Assembly (NCBI GenBank): GCA_014860565.1
Contig: JACZJN010000162.1
Location: forward strand, 78,739-142,738
Direction: 5' to 3'
Source of the DNA: Bacteroidota bacterium
Lineage (GTDB): Bacteria > Bacteroidota > Ignavibacteria > SZUA-365
Length of the DNA stretch: 64,000 nt
The notes beneath the pieces were generated by a model that saw nothing but the letters and a program-made list of their open reading frames with translations, searched no databases and was not told where the DNA came from. Made by a program: the position numbers and the translations under genes. Positions 23,900 to 34,534 of this stretch are shown here, piece after piece (the first letter of the stretch is position 1; each line of letters starts with the position of its first letter).

Positions 23900-25021
23900 T
23901 CACAATCGGCGACTGCCTCTCACAAAATATTTCCCCGGGAGTTGCCTCACAATGCCATTCAACTCCATCTGCAATAAATCGACGAGCAGCGAAGGCAGCG
24001 AGAGACCGCACTCGACAGCAAGTTCATCGATATGCGTCGGCTCCTCCGAAAGCAAATCATGCAGGCGTTGCTCGTTGAGTGACAGCTGAAGGGGGGGCAA
24101 GTGCACCGATTTATCGCCGCGGCCCAGCGCCGCGACCTCTTCGAGAACATCCTCAGGCGACGTCACTGCCTGCGCCATGCTCGCACGGAGCAAACGGTGG
24201 GGACCGGCACTCCGTGGATTATAGATGCTGCCCGGAACCGCGAACAAATCCCGATTCTGATCCAGCGCGATATTTGCAGTGATCATGGCACCGCCCCGTA
24301 CATCGCTTTCTGTAACGATAAGGCAGCGTGACAGGCCGCTGATGATCCGGTTGCGCCGAGGAAAGTTCGTAGCGTCAGGTTTTGCGTCTAGCGGCAGTTC
24401 TGACATCACACAGCCTTGTTCGGAGATCGATGCGGCCAGCCCTCGGTTCACCCCGGGATACACATTCAACACGCCGCTTCCCAGCACGGCGATGGTACGT
24501 CCGCCTGCGCTTAGAGAGCTTCTATGCGCGACAGTATCGATTCCCATTGCCAGCCCACTGACGACCGTTATCCCTTCGGCGGCAAAATGCCGGCAGAAAT
24601 GCTCGGTGACCTGACGGCCGTAGTCGCTCGGACTACGGGTGCCAACGACGGCTGCGCTGCGTTCGTCTTGTCTCTTCAATTCTCCGCGCATGAAAAGAAA
24701 CAGGGGAGGGTCGTAGATGCTCCGTAAAATGGAGGGATAGCCCTCCTCCGGAAACGAGACGAAGCGGATGCCATGCCGCTCGCAGAGCCGGCGGCTTTCA
24801 TCGACGGTTCGTTCGACAGCGCCGCTTTGCCGTTGTTCCCGCAACGCCTGGGCGATGCGTCTCGAAAGCTGCGTGTTGATGCCATCGACCTTGCGAAGAT
24901 CTGCTTCACTGGCGGAAAGCATATTCTGAAACGAATGGAATTTCGAAAGCAGGGCACGACCCCGTGCCGGTCCGATCGAAGGCAGAAGGGATATGCGCAG
25001 ATAGTCAAATGCATCGGGCAT
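23900..25021 (-). CDS. dprA: DNA-processing protein DprA
   Basis: AAVVGTRSPSDYGRQVTEHFCRHFAAEGITVVSGLAMGIDTVAHRSSLSAGGRTIAVLGSGVLNVYP. Confidence 0.96.
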   Translation of the reverse strand: MPDAFDYLRISLLPSIGPARGRALLSKFHSFQNMLSASEADLRKVDGINTQLSRRIAQALREQRQSGAVERTVDESRRLCERHGIRFVSFPEEGYPSILRSIYDPPLFLFMRGELKRQDERSAAVVGTRSPSDYGRQVTEHFCRHFAAEGITVVSGLAMGIDTVAHRSSLSAGGRTIAVLGSGVLNVYPGVNRGLAASISEQGCVMSELPLDAKPDATNFPRRNRIISGLSRCLIVTESDVRGGAMITANIALDQNRDLFAVPGSIYNPRSAGPHRLLRASMAQAVTSPEDVLEEVAALGRGDKSVHLPPLQLSLNEQRLHDLLSEEPTHIDELAVECGLSLPSLLVDLLQMELNGIVRQLPGKYFVRGSRRL

Positions 25022-25208
25022 GGTTATTTCCGGATTGTTCTCCCTGATATTGGAGCATAGTAGAAATCCGGGAATTTGAAATCAAGTGAGAAATGCAGGT
25101 ACCAGGTCGACGAGGGCAGGAACCAGACCTAGAAACGCAGGAGGAAGAAAATCAATATTGCTTCAAGCCCTTCTTTTCAATAAGTTGAAAAAATGATGAA
25201 TAAAAATC

Positions 25209-25784
25209 GTGCCATGTTCATTGCGAGTTGATCAGAAGATCATATCGACCCGATTCGTCTGCGATCTTGCTGCCTGCAAGGGCGCCTGTTGCACTTTCCC
25301 GGGTGGAAGTGGTCCTCCTGTGAGCGAGGAAGAGGTGCCCATTCTGGAACGGGCCTGGGACGAAGTGCGTGATCTGATACCGGGGCTGCATCGGCAGGAA
25401 GGGGATCGTCTCGGGCTGTTTGTGCCCGACGGGGAAGATCTCACTATTCGCTGCTACGATCACCGTGCCTGCCTGTTTGTCATGTACGAAAAGGACGTGG
25501 CCATCTGTTCAATACAGAAACTCCATCAGGAAGGAAGATTTGACTGGCCCAAACCGCTCTCCTGCCATCTGTTTCCGATCAGGGTGCGCGGTCGCAGGCG
25601 TGACCAACTCCGCTACGAGGAGTTTTCCGAGTGCGCTCCGGCGCTGGCTCTTGGTGAAGCAGAGGATGTACCATTGGTTGACTTTCTCGAAGTCCCGTTG
25701 AAGCGTGCATACGGTGCCGGTGTTTTCACCGAATTGAAGACCCGAAGCGACGCATTCCATGAGACCGATGGTGAAGGGAGGTAG
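25209..25784 (+). CDS. DUF3109-like cysteine-rich protein
   Basis: FVCDLAACKGACCTFPGGSGPPVSEEEVPIL ... AICSIQKLHQEGRFDWPKPLSCHLFPIRV; GTG start in ORF track. Confidence 0.8.
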   Translation: MPCSLRVDQKIISTRFVCDLAACKGACCTFPGGSGPPVSEEEVPILERAWDEVRDLIPGLHRQEGDRLGLFVPDGEDLTIRCYDHRACLFVMYEKDVAICSIQKLHQEGRFDWPKPLSCHLFPIRVRGRRRDQLRYEEFSECAPALALGEAEDVPLVDFLEVPLKRAYGAGVFTELKTRSDAFHETDGEGR

Positions 25785-25790
25785 CGCCGC

Positions 25791-27305
25791 ATGCTTCATT
25801 TGACGCAGACGCAGAAGCTGCAACAAAGACTTTCACCTGCGCAGGTTCAATACCTTAAAATACTTCAACTTCCAGTCATTCAGCTTGAGCAGAAGATTAA
25901 GGATGAGCTCGAATTGAATCCGCTGCTCGAAGAGGGTATGGAGATGGAGGAGGAGCAGGACGAGCGTCTCGACATGCTACAGGATGCGAAAGTCGAGGAT
26001 GCGACGGAAGTTCCGACTGATGAGGAAGTGGCGCCTCCAGAACGTGTCAAGGAAAGCAGCGATGACACGATGGATAAGGAAATCCGGGAGCATTCCGATG
26101 AGGAATATTCCTGGGAGGAGTTCTTCGAAAATAACGAAGGTTCCAGTTCCACCACCCAGTACTGGGACGAAGATGACGGCCGTGAAGCTCCCACACCGGC
26201 GACGGTGACATTTCGGGAACGCATCTCGGAGCAGATTCAGATGCTTGATCTCACTGAAACGGAGCTACTGCTCGCTGATGCCATCCTCTGGAACATCGAC
26301 GACGACGGCTATCTGCACGCAGATTTCAGCGAGCTGCTTCACGATTTTAATCTCGAAAACGAGATCGACCTTTCCATGGAAGCTGCTGAATCGGTGTTGC
26401 ACAAGCTGCAGCGTTTGGATCCACCTGGAATCGGATCGCGCTCCCTCCGCGAGTGTCTCCTGGTGCAGCTTGAACTGATGCCGAATGTCAGCACCCCGCG
26501 CATTATCGCATTACGCATCCTTCGTGAAGCATATGAATCCTTCGAAAAGAAGCATTTCGACAAATTGATGCAAGAGCTACATATCAGTCAGGATATGCTG
26601 AAGCGGGCGTTCGATGTAATTCGTACTCTGAATCCGAAACCCGGGGAAGGCGATGGCGTTGTTTCCGTCAACTATATCATTCCTGACTTCTTTGTTCACA
26701 AGGAAGACGGGGAATTTATCATCACGCTCAACGATCGCGGCGTACCCCCGCTCCGCGTGAATCGCGCTTACAAGGAAATGCTGCTCAACCAGCGCAAGCG
26801 CATCTCCACCGAGACCCGGCATTTTCTGCGTCAGAAAATGGAAGCCGCCAAGTGGTTCATTCAATCGATTCATCAGCGACGGAACACGATGCTTGCGGTC
26901 ATGCACTCCATCGTCGAAAAGCAGACGAGCTGGTTTGAAAAGGGACAGGGGTACTTGCGGCCTCTCATCTACAAGGATATCGCGGAAGACATCGAAATGG
27001 ATATTTCCACGATTTCCCGCGTGGTCAACGGCAAATACGTACAGACGGAATGGGGCGTATTCGAACTCCGGTATTTTTTCAGTGAAGGAATATCCACTGA
27101 CGACGGGGAGGAAGTGGCCAACAAGGAAGTCATGGCGATCATGAAGGACATTATTGACGTTGAGGATCCACGCAAGCCGTTGAGCGATCAGGCGCTGACG
27201 AAAATCCTCCAGGATCGGGGCTTCAACATTGCCAGACGCACCGTAGCGAAGTACAGGGAATCGATGGACATCCCTGTCTCCCGGCTGCGCAAACGACTGG
27301 TGTAA
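25791..27305 (+). CDS. rpoN: RNA polymerase sigma-54 factor
   Basis: [45 protein letters not shown] ... [44 protein letters not shown] ... [25 protein letters not shown]. Confidence 0.98.
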   Translation: MLHLTQTQKLQQRLSPAQVQYLKILQLPVIQLEQKIKDELELNPLLEEGMEMEEEQDERLDMLQDAKVEDATEVPTDEEVAPPERVKESSDDTMDKEIREHSDEEYSWEEFFENNEGSSSTTQYWDEDDGREAPTPATVTFRERISEQIQMLDLTETELLLADAILWNIDDDGYLHADFSELLHDFNLENEIDLSMEAAESVLHKLQRLDPPGIGSRSLRECLLVQLELMPNVSTPRIIALRILREAYESFEKKHFDKLMQELHISQDMLKRAFDVIRTLNPKPGEGDGVVSVNYIIPDFFVHKEDGEFIITLNDRGVPPLRVNRAYKEMLLNQRKRISTETRHFLRQKMEAAKWFIQSIHQRRNTMLAVMHSIVEKQTSWFEKGQGYLRPLIYKDIAEDIEMDISTISRVVNGKYVQTEWGVFELRYFFSEGISTDDGEEVANKEVMAIMKDIIDVEDPRKPLSDQALTKILQDRGFNIARRTVAKYRESMDIPVSRLRKRLV

Positions 27306-27330
27306 CATTGCAACGAATATCGAGAAGCAT

Positions 27331-27870
27331 ATGAAAAACGAAACCATTCACGCCACAACCGTACTCGGACTTATTCGGGACGGCAAGGCAGTACTCGGCG
27401 CCGACGGTCAGGTGACAGTAGGTCAAACGGTCATGAAGCATCATTCCAGGAAAATCCGGAAGATGTACCGCGGCACGGTCCTCGTCGGATTCGCGGGTTC
27501 GGCAGCCGATGCTTTCACGTTGTCCGAAAAATTCGAAGCCAAGCTGGAGGAATACCGCGGGAATTTCGAACGTGCGGCAGTGGAACTCGCAAAAGAGTGG
27601 CGCACGGACAAATACCTACACCGCCTCGAAGCGCTGCTCGCAGTGCTCAATCACGAGAAAGCGCTCATTATCTCGGGTTCGGGCGACGTGATTGAACCCG
27701 ACGACGGCATCGTCGCGATAGGCTCGGGAGGAAGCTACGCGCTGGCCGCGGCGCGCATGCTCGTCAAACACACAAAGCTTCCGGCCCGCGACATCGTGAA
27801 GGAGTCCCTGCTGGCTGCATCGGAAATCTGCATCTACACCAACAGCAACATCGTGATCGAGGAATTGTAA
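27331..27870 (+). CDS. hslV: ATP-dependent protease subunit HslV
   Basis: [58 protein letters not shown]. Confidence 0.97.
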   Translation: MKNETIHATTVLGLIRDGKAVLGADGQVTVGQTVMKHHSRKIRKMYRGTVLVGFAGSAADAFTLSEKFEAKLEEYRGNFERAAVELAKEWRTDKYLHRLEALLAVLNHEKALIISGSGDVIEPDDGIVAIGSGGSYALAAARMLVKHTKLPARDIVKESLLAASEICIYTNSNIVIEEL

Positions 27871-27876
27871 AAAGAT

Positions 27877-29235
27877 ATGAAAGAAGATTTGTTTCATTTT
27901 CTCCAGGACTCCCTGACGCCGAAGCGCATCGTCGACGAACTCGACAAGTACATCATCGGCCAGGACAACGCCAAGCGTTCGGTTGCGATCGCGCTGCGCA
28001 ACCGCTGGAGACGCCAGCAGGTCGACGACTCCCTGCGCGACGAAATCATGCCGAACAACATTATCCTGATTGGACCGACCGGAGTGGGCAAGACCGAAAT
28101 CGCGCGCAGACTGTCAAAGCTCGCAGGCGCGCCGTTTCTGAAAGTCGAGGCTTCGAAGTTTACCGAAGTCGGGTATGTCGGACGCGATGTCGAGTCGATG
28201 ATACGCGATCTGATGGAAATCGCGATCAATCAAGTGCGCGCGGAAAAGACTGCCGAGGTACAGGAGAGGGCCGCGCAGCTCGCTGAGGAGCGTATCCTTG
28301 ACATCATTTTTCCGCGTACGCCTGGGCAGGAGGGTGATGCCGAGATGCACTCGCAGACTCGTGAGAAACTTCGCGAGCAGCTGCGTGCCGGCAATCTCGA
28401 TGACCGCGAGGTCGAAATCGACATTACGGTGCAGGCGAACCCGAACATGCAGATATTCGGGCCGATGGGACTGGAAGACATGGGTGTCGACATCCAGAAC
28501 CTGCTGAGCAACATGATGCCGAAGCGCTCAAAGAAACGGAAAATCCGCATTGCGGACGCGCGCACGCTTCTGCAGCAGGACGAGGCACAGAAGCTCATAG
28601 ACGTCGATGCCGTTTCCCGAATCGCACTTGAGCGTGTGCAGAATGCAGGTATCATTTTCCTTGATGAAATCGACAAAATCGCAGGCTCTAAATCCTCAGG
28701 CGGAGGCATCGATGTCTCTCGGGAAGGCGTTCAACGAGACCTTCTGCCGATCGTCGAGGGAAGCAACGTCAACACCAAATATGGCGTGGTGCGCACGGAT
28801 CACATCCTGTTCATCGCATCAGGGGCGTTTCATGTCGCAAAGCCGAGTGATCTGATACCCGAGATGCAGGGACGCTTCCCAATCAGAGTGGAACTCGATA
28901 GTCTGACGGAAGACGATTTTGTCGCCATTCTCACCAAACCAAAAAATGCGCTGCTCAAACAATACGCAGCGTTACTGCAGACCGAGGGTGTGGCGCTCGA
29001 TTTCAAGGACGACGGCATTCGTGAAATTGCCCGGATTGCTGCAGAGGTGAACGATAGAGTCGAAAACATAGGCGCCCGCCGGCTGCACACCATTCTCACG
29101 ACGCTGCTCGAGCAAATCCTTTTCGAGGTGCCCGACGTCATTGAGGCCGAGACCGTTGTGATTGATGCGAAAATGGTTCAGGATAAACTGTCCAGCATCG
29201 TCAAGGACAGAGACTTAAGCCAGTATATCTTATAG
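27877..29235 (+). CDS. hslU: ATP-dependent protease ATPase subunit HslU
   Basis: [36 protein letters not shown]...[44 protein letters not shown]. Confidence 0.98.
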   Translation: MKEDLFHFLQDSLTPKRIVDELDKYIIGQDNAKRSVAIALRNRWRRQQVDDSLRDEIMPNNIILIGPTGVGKTEIARRLSKLAGAPFLKVEASKFTEVGYVGRDVESMIRDLMEIAINQVRAEKTAEVQERAAQLAEERILDIIFPRTPGQEGDAEMHSQTREKLREQLRAGNLDDREVEIDITVQANPNMQIFGPMGLEDMGVDIQNLLSNMMPKRSKKRKIRIADARTLLQQDEAQKLIDVDAVSRIALERVQNAGIIFLDEIDKIAGSKSSGGGIDVSREGVQRDLLPIVEGSNVNTKYGVVRTDHILFIASGAFHVAKPSDLIPEMQGRFPIRVELDSLTEDDFVAILTKPKNALLKQYAALLQTEGVALDFKDDGIREIARIAAEVNDRVENIGARRLHTILTTLLEQILFEVPDVIEAETVVIDAKMVQDKLSSIVKDRDLSQYIL

Positions 29236-29242
29236 GAATTCC

Positions 29243-29851
29243 ATGACAAACAGATATGCGCCCGCCAGGGGATGGGACGACACGCTGTTGCGTGCAGCAC
29301 TCATGTTTTTGATTATCGCCGGTGCACTCTGGCTGGGCGGCACGGTGTATCGCGCCCTGATTGCAAACGAACTCTTCATTCCCGGTTCCCTCGAATTCGA
29401 TCCGGCCATACAACCTGCACAGGAGCAGACGCTGTATCAGCTCATCTTCGCGTCATCCATTGTCGTTCTGGTTTCCTATGTTATCACACTGATCTCCGCC
29501 ATCATCGTTTTCTGGCGCATACCGCTTCGCGTGAAGGAACACGGCTGGCTTCTCATGGCCGCAATCCTGGTTTTCATGTTCGTCCCGGTGGAAATGTTCA
29601 CTGCGTATCTCGACATCCACTTCTTTTATCTATGGGACTGGACAACAGATGCGATGCAATCACAGGGTGTGCAGGCGTTCATGGACGTGCAGACCGAATT
29701 GCGGAAGACCATTTCCCACCGTATCGGCGCTCTGGCTGGGCTTCCCGTCATGGCCGCCTTGTGCTATATCACCGCGTCTGTCATCGTTATATGGCAACCG
29801 ATGCGCAGGAAGCAATCCTCGGACGCGACCCCAGAAACGGAGCAAAAATAG
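29243..29851 (+). CDS. Hypothetical multi-pass membrane protein
   Basis: 202 aa with about four hydrophobic spans; RBS-proximal start after hslU. Confidence 0.7.
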   Translation: MTNRYAPARGWDDTLLRAALMFLIIAGALWLGGTVYRALIANELFIPGSLEFDPAIQPAQEQTLYQLIFASSIVVLVSYVITLISAIIVFWRIPLRVKEHGWLLMAAILVFMFVPVEMFTAYLDIHFFYLWDWTTDAMQSQGVQAFMDVQTELRKTISHRIGALAGLPVMAALCYITASVIVIWQPMRRKQSSDATPETEQK

Positions 29852-29854
29852 AAC

Positions 29855-30127
29855 ATGGCTGGCATGGAAAACGAAGCGCTGCTGGAAGAATTGCGCGAAA
29901 CCTGCGAACACCTCGGATACAAGATTCGCTATGAAAAGGGGGATTTTGACGGAGGGCACTGCATTCTCAAAGAAGAGCGGCTCCTCGTCGTCAATCGCAG
30001 ATTCACGATTGAAAAGAAAATTACTACCGTGGCCCGAGCATTAAGCGAACTCGGAGTGGACGCGGTGTTCGTTAAACCCGCGGTTCGCGCACTCATTGAC
30101 AAGGAACGAGAAAAAGGCGAGTCCTGA
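29855..30127 (+). CDS. Hypothetical protein, 90 aa
   Basis: MAGMENEALLEELRETCEHLGYKIRYEKGDFDGGHCILKEERLLVVNRR...; tightly packed between neighbours, 1-nt overlap with next gene. Confidence 0.75.
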   Translation: MAGMENEALLEELRETCEHLGYKIRYEKGDFDGGHCILKEERLLVVNRRFTIEKKITTVARALSELGVDAVFVKPAVRALIDKEREKGES

Positions 30128-30918
30128 TGAACGTATCTCTGCTCATGCTGGGATCCGGCACGTCGCAGGGTGTACCCGCCATCGGTTGCCGCTGTGAAAC
30201 CTGCCTTTCTGACGATCCGCGAGACAAACGGCTGCGTCCCTCCGTACTTTTCACAACCGGTAGAAGCACGCTGCTCGTGGATACGTCCTCGGATTTCAGA
30301 CAGCAGATGCTGAGAGAGGGAGTGCGATGCATTGATGGAGTTTTGTATACGCATCATCATTTCGATCATATCGGCGGCTTCGATGATCTGCGGCAGTTTA
30401 ATTTTCTCCAGAACACTGCGATGAGAATCTACGGTCTGCAGAACACACTTGACGAAGTGCGTCTGACATTTCGGTATGCATTCGGCGATGCGCTTCAACT
30501 GGGAGGCGGGGTTCCGAGTACGATTCTGCACGCAGTCAAGCCCGCAATACCTTTTTCAATTGATGCCGCGACCGTCACACCGATCCCTGTGATGCACGGC
30601 GTGCTGCCCATTCTCGGGTACCGTGTCGGCGACATTGCGTACATTACCGACACGAACCATATTCCGGAAACTTCGTTTCAGCTGCTGGAAGGGCTGGATG
30701 TTCTCGTGCTTGATGCACTCCGCCATAAGGAACATCCTACGCATTTCTGTCTTGACGAAGCTATCGAAATCGCGCGTCGCATCGGTGCGCGCAAGACCTG
30801 GTTCACACATATTGCACACAACATAATGCACGAGCGCGACAGCGCGCTCCTTCCGGAAAACATGGATTTTTCGTATGATGGTCTTTTGATCACATCGGAG
30901 CGGGGCAGCCATGATTGA
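30127..30918 (+). CDS. MBL-fold metallo-hydrolase (PhnP-like)
   Basis: MLGSGTSQGVPAIGCRCETC...LLVDTSSDFRQQML...YTHHHFDHIGGFDDLR...YITDTNHIPE. Confidence 0.93.
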   Translation: MNVSLLMLGSGTSQGVPAIGCRCETCLSDDPRDKRLRPSVLFTTGRSTLLVDTSSDFRQQMLREGVRCIDGVLYTHHHFDHIGGFDDLRQFNFLQNTAMRIYGLQNTLDEVRLTFRYAFGDALQLGGGVPSTILHAVKPAIPFSIDAATVTPIPVMHGVLPILGYRVGDIAYITDTNHIPETSFQLLEGLDVLVLDALRHKEHPTHFCLDEAIEIARRIGARKTWFTHIAHNIMHERDSALLPENMDFSYDGLLITSERGSHD

Positions 30919-31600
30919 CGCAGTCGTTTTTGACCTCGACAACACACTTGTTGACTTCATGCTTATGAAGAGGAAGGCTGTCGATGCGGGCATTCGCGCG
31001 ATGATCGATGCCGGACTCTCGACCTCATTCGATGATATCGATATGGTTGTGTCACGGATATACAAAGAACAGGGGATTGAATATCAGCGCGTATTCAATC
31101 ATGTGCTAAAGGAACTGACCGACGAAGTCGATCACAAGATCCTCGCGGCCGGGATCGTTGGTTATCGAAAGGCGCGCGAAGCGATGCTTGTCCCGTATCC
31201 GCACGTCCATAGGACATTGTTCACACTGGCGCGGATGGGGCTCAAGCTTGGTGTGGTTTCCGACGCACCCAAACTCGAAGCCTGGCTCCGTCTCTGCTCA
31301 CTGAATCTGCATCACATTTTCGACGCCGTCGTGACCTTCGAAGACACCGGTGAACGAAAACCGAGTCCGACGCCGTTTCAGCGCGTCCTGTCTCTGATGG
31401 GCGTGCATCCTTCGCATGCAATCATGGTGGGGGATTGGGAGGAGAGGGACATTCTCGGAGCACGCAACATCGGTATGTATACGGCCTTTGCCCGTTATGG
31501 CGACACGTTCAATACAGGAGAATCGACCGCGGACTACGACCTCGCGAATATCAGCGATCTCGTGGGCATTATTCGCGAATTACGTCGTGGGGCCGTATGA
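30911..31600 (+). CDS. HAD-family hydrolase
   Basis: IDAVVFDLDNTLVDFM...GVVSDAPKLEAW...MVGDWEERDILGARNIGM. Confidence 0.92.
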   Translation: MIDAVVFDLDNTLVDFMLMKRKAVDAGIRAMIDAGLSTSFDDIDMVVSRIYKEQGIEYQRVFNHVLKELTDEVDHKILAAGIVGYRKAREAMLVPYPHVHRTLFTLARMGLKLGVVSDAPKLEAWLRLCSLNLHHIFDAVVTFEDTGERKPSPTPFQRVLSLMGVHPSHAIMVGDWEERDILGARNIGMYTAFARYGDTFNTGESTADYDLANISDLVGIIRELRRGAV

Positions 31601-31980
31601 GTGCGGTACTCGGCATAGGCATCGACATCGAGGAAATCGCACGGTTTGAGAGTCTCACTGAACAGTGGGGTCTGCGGTTCGAGAAAAAAGTATACACCGA
31701 GGAGGAGATTCGCTACTGCAGTGGAAAGACGCGTCCCCCGCAGCATTTTGCGGCGCGCTTTGCCGCGAAGGAAGCGTTCTCGAAGGCAATTGGCACCGGC
31801 TGGACGGGTTCCTTCCGTTGGACGGATGTTGAAGTCCGCAACGATGAAGCCGGCAAGCCTTCGTTTGTGCTGCACAATTCCCTTGCGGAAAAATTCGGGG
31901 AGCGTAATATCCAGCTCTCCCTTTCACACAGCGGCGCCTACGTCACCGCAATGGTTATAATACAGAGCAACGATGCATAA
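31597..31980 (+). CDS. acpS: Holo-[acyl-carrier-protein] synthase
   Basis: MSAVLGIGIDIEEIARFESLTEQWGLRFEKKVYTEEEIRYC...HFAARFAAKEAFSKAIGTG; ATGA overlap with upstream gene. Confidence 0.95.
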   Translation: MSAVLGIGIDIEEIARFESLTEQWGLRFEKKVYTEEEIRYCSGKTRPPQHFAARFAAKEAFSKAIGTGWTGSFRWTDVEVRNDEAGKPSFVLHNSLAEKFGERNIQLSLSHSGAYVTAMVIIQSNDA

Positions 31981-32004
31981 GCAATAATTTTATTGGAGGA
32001 GTTC

Positions 32005-33501
32005 ATGGAGCGGTTTTTCAAGATATCACTTTCCCTATTCGGCATCATGTTCGTCGCGGCCTTGCTGAGTTTTGGAGGTTGTTCGGGCGATTCCAGCACA
32101 GACCCGACGCCGGTCGACACCACGGGTAACAATGACACAAACACCGTGAAAATCGACGACAAGATCCGCACGATTGTATTTGTGCATGGGACAAACGAAG
32201 CAGCAGACGTCTTCAGCGAGCTCACACAGCGTTTCGCATTGAACGGCTACACCGAAGCACAGTTGGTGGCGTTCGACCTCGAGAACTACTACACGGGCAG
32301 CGACATCGATATCGTGAAGATGGCGACCCAGGTCCAGAGCAAGGTCAGCGCGGCCATGGCTGCCTCGGGTGAAACACGGATCGATATCATCGCTCATGGA
32401 TCCGGCGCGAATGCCGTGCAACACTGGCTGGTAAACATGGGCGGCATCGACAAAGCGGCGCATGTCATCTTTACCGGCGGCAGCTACGATCTCTCCCTTA
32501 CCGTCGGCGGCGACGTGACACCGGGCCCCTGCAAATACCTTACCCTGCGCAGCGACGGCAAGGATGCCGCGCAGCAGGGCAATGCTCAATACGGCAGTCT
32601 GACCGGCGCGACGAATCAGCAGTTTTCCGGACTCGACAACCTGCAGCTCGTTTCAGACAAAGCTGCATTCGAGAAGATGTATGCCTTCATTACAGGGAGT
32701 GCTCCTGCGGAGAAGAACATGCCAAACTCCCGTGCAGGCATGACGTATGAAATCAAAGGTCGTGTTATCAACTTCATTGACAACACACCGCTCAGCGCTG
32801 CCATGGTCATTCCCATCAAGATCCGCACGCTTTCGAGCGGAGAAATTCAGCGCCAGGTGGGAGGCAACATCATCACCACCGATGCCGACGGGTATTTCGC
32901 ATTCAGCGATCTGGTCGGTCCGGATCAGCATCTGGAGTTTCTCGTGCGCAGCGGCAACAACGCGTATTATGACATGCATATCTACCGTCAAGCCTGGCGC
33001 ACGAATTCCAATACTGAACGTTTGCGCATGATTCCGCGCTCCGGCGGAGGCAGCGACCTGCTCAACAATTATGGTGCAGCACTGAAAACCGGGAACCACG
33101 CTGTCATGATGGTAATGACACAGAATCGCACGATGCAGTTCGGCCGCGACGTGGTGACGCTCAAGCGATTCAATCCGGCTTTCGAACCCACGGGTGAAAT
33201 CAGCGTCCTGACACAGAGCAACGCGCCCGTGCCCGGAGGAAGCGGACAGAACGGAAATACATGGTTCCTCTCACTGGTGGATTACGATTTGAACGGACAG
33301 GACGGAACCGGTCCCATCAGCACCCCCGCCCTTAATTTCTGGGGTGTGAATTCCTTCGACTGCTTCCTCGACGCAACGACCACGAATTTCCAGACGCAGA
33401 TCGACGTCAATGGAGTCGTGCTCGGAACATTCAACTACAAATCCTCGGGTTCGAGCGGCAGCAATAACTCGGGATTCAACCTCGTGCAGTTCGAGTATTG
33501 A
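32005..33501 (+). CDS. Secreted alpha/beta-hydrolase (lipase-like) lipoprotein
   Basis: Lipobox LLSFGGC, DKIRTIVFVHGTNEAADVF, RIDIIAHGSGANAVQHWLV; C-terminal carboxypeptidase-regulatory-like beta segment. Confidence 0.8.
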   Translation: MERFFKISLSLFGIMFVAALLSFGGCSGDSSTDPTPVDTTGNNDTNTVKIDDKIRTIVFVHGTNEAADVFSELTQRFALNGYTEAQLVAFDLENYYTGSDIDIVKMATQVQSKVSAAMAASGETRIDIIAHGSGANAVQHWLVNMGGIDKAAHVIFTGGSYDLSLTVGGDVTPGPCKYLTLRSDGKDAAQQGNAQYGSLTGATNQQFSGLDNLQLVSDKAAFEKMYAFITGSAPAEKNMPNSRAGMTYEIKGRVINFIDNTPLSAAMVIPIKIRTLSSGEIQRQVGGNIITTDADGYFAFSDLVGPDQHLEFLVRSGNNAYYDMHIYRQAWRTNSNTERLRMIPRSGGGSDLLNNYGAALKTGNHAVMMVMTQNRTMQFGRDVVTLKRFNPAFEPTGEISVLTQSNAPVPGGSGQNGNTWFLSLVDYDLNGQDGTGPISTPALNFWGVNSFDCFLDATTTNFQTQIDVNGVVLGTFNYKSSGSSGSNNSGFNLVQFEY

Positions 33502-33512
33502 GCCCTGTGATC

Positions 33513-34463
33513 ATGAAGACACGTGTCACGGAACTCTTCGGAATCCGTTATCCGATTATCCAGGCAGGGATGGTCTGGGTGTCGGGCTGGAAGCTGGCCG
33601 CCGCCGTTTCGAACGCCGGCGGTCTCGGATTGATCGGCGCCGGTTCAATGAAGCCGGAGTTGTTGGCGGAGCACATCCGAAAGGCACGCGCGGCGACTGA
33701 TAAACCACTCGGCGTTAATCTCCCGTTGCTGCGCGGTGATGTGGAGGACCTGGTCCGCACGACGATTGATCAGGGCATCCGCATTGCATTTACATCCGCG
33801 GGACATCCGGGGAAATTTCTTCCCTTGCTCAAGGATGCCGGCTGCGTCGTGGTACACGTCGTGCCCTCGGTCAAGCACGCGATCAAGGTGCAGAGCGTGG
33901 GCTGCGATGCCGTGGTCGCCGAAGGATTCGAAGCGGGCGGACACAACGGCTTCGAGGAAACGACAACGATGGCGCTGATTCCACAGGTAGTAGATGCCGT
34001 TGAGATTCCAGTGATCGCCGCGGGCGGTATCGCAGACGGCAGGCAGATGCTCGCCGCATTTGCACTCGGTGCGGAAGGGGTCCAGGTCGGGACACGTTTT
34101 GCCGCGACCGAGGAGTCCTCGGCACATTCGCTCTTCAAACAGAAGATCGTTGAGAGCGGCGATGGCGACACGGTTTTGACGCTCAGGAAACTCGCACCCG
34201 TTCGTCTGATCCGCACGGCGTTTGCCATGCGTGCGGTCGAAGCCGAGGCGCGCGGTGCGGACAAGGAAGAACTCGCTGAGCTTCTCGGGCGAAAACGCGA
34301 GATGCGCGGCATGTTCGAAGGCGATCTCGAGGAAGGTGAGTTCGAAGCCGGACAGGGCGTGGCGCTCGTGCGCGACATTCTTCCCGCAGCGGAAGTCGTG
34401 AGGCAGCTCATGGATGAATTCCTCGGCGCCAGACAACGCGTTCTCCAGTCGCAGGAGGAATGA
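33513..34463 (+). CDS. Nitronate monooxygenase / 2-nitropropane dioxygenase-like FMN protein
   Basis: TELFGIRYPIIQAGMVWVSGWKLAAAVSNAGGLGLIGAGSM...VVAEGFEAGGHNG...VIAAGGIADGRQMLAAFALGAEGVQVGTRF. Confidence 0.94.
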   Translation: MKTRVTELFGIRYPIIQAGMVWVSGWKLAAAVSNAGGLGLIGAGSMKPELLAEHIRKARAATDKPLGVNLPLLRGDVEDLVRTTIDQGIRIAFTSAGHPGKFLPLLKDAGCVVVHVVPSVKHAIKVQSVGCDAVVAEGFEAGGHNGFEETTTMALIPQVVDAVEIPVIAAGGIADGRQMLAAFALGAEGVQVGTRFAATEESSAHSLFKQKIVESGDGDTVLTLRKLAPVRLIRTAFAMRAVEAEARGADKEELAELLGRKREMRGMFEGDLEEGEFEAGQGVALVRDILPAAEVVRQLMDEFLGARQRVLQSQEE

Positions 34464-34534
34464 TTTTCACCTTGCGTTCTGACGGAAAAATGACGTAGTT
34501 TTTTTCATTGTACCAAACTGAGGAACCGGGTCTC

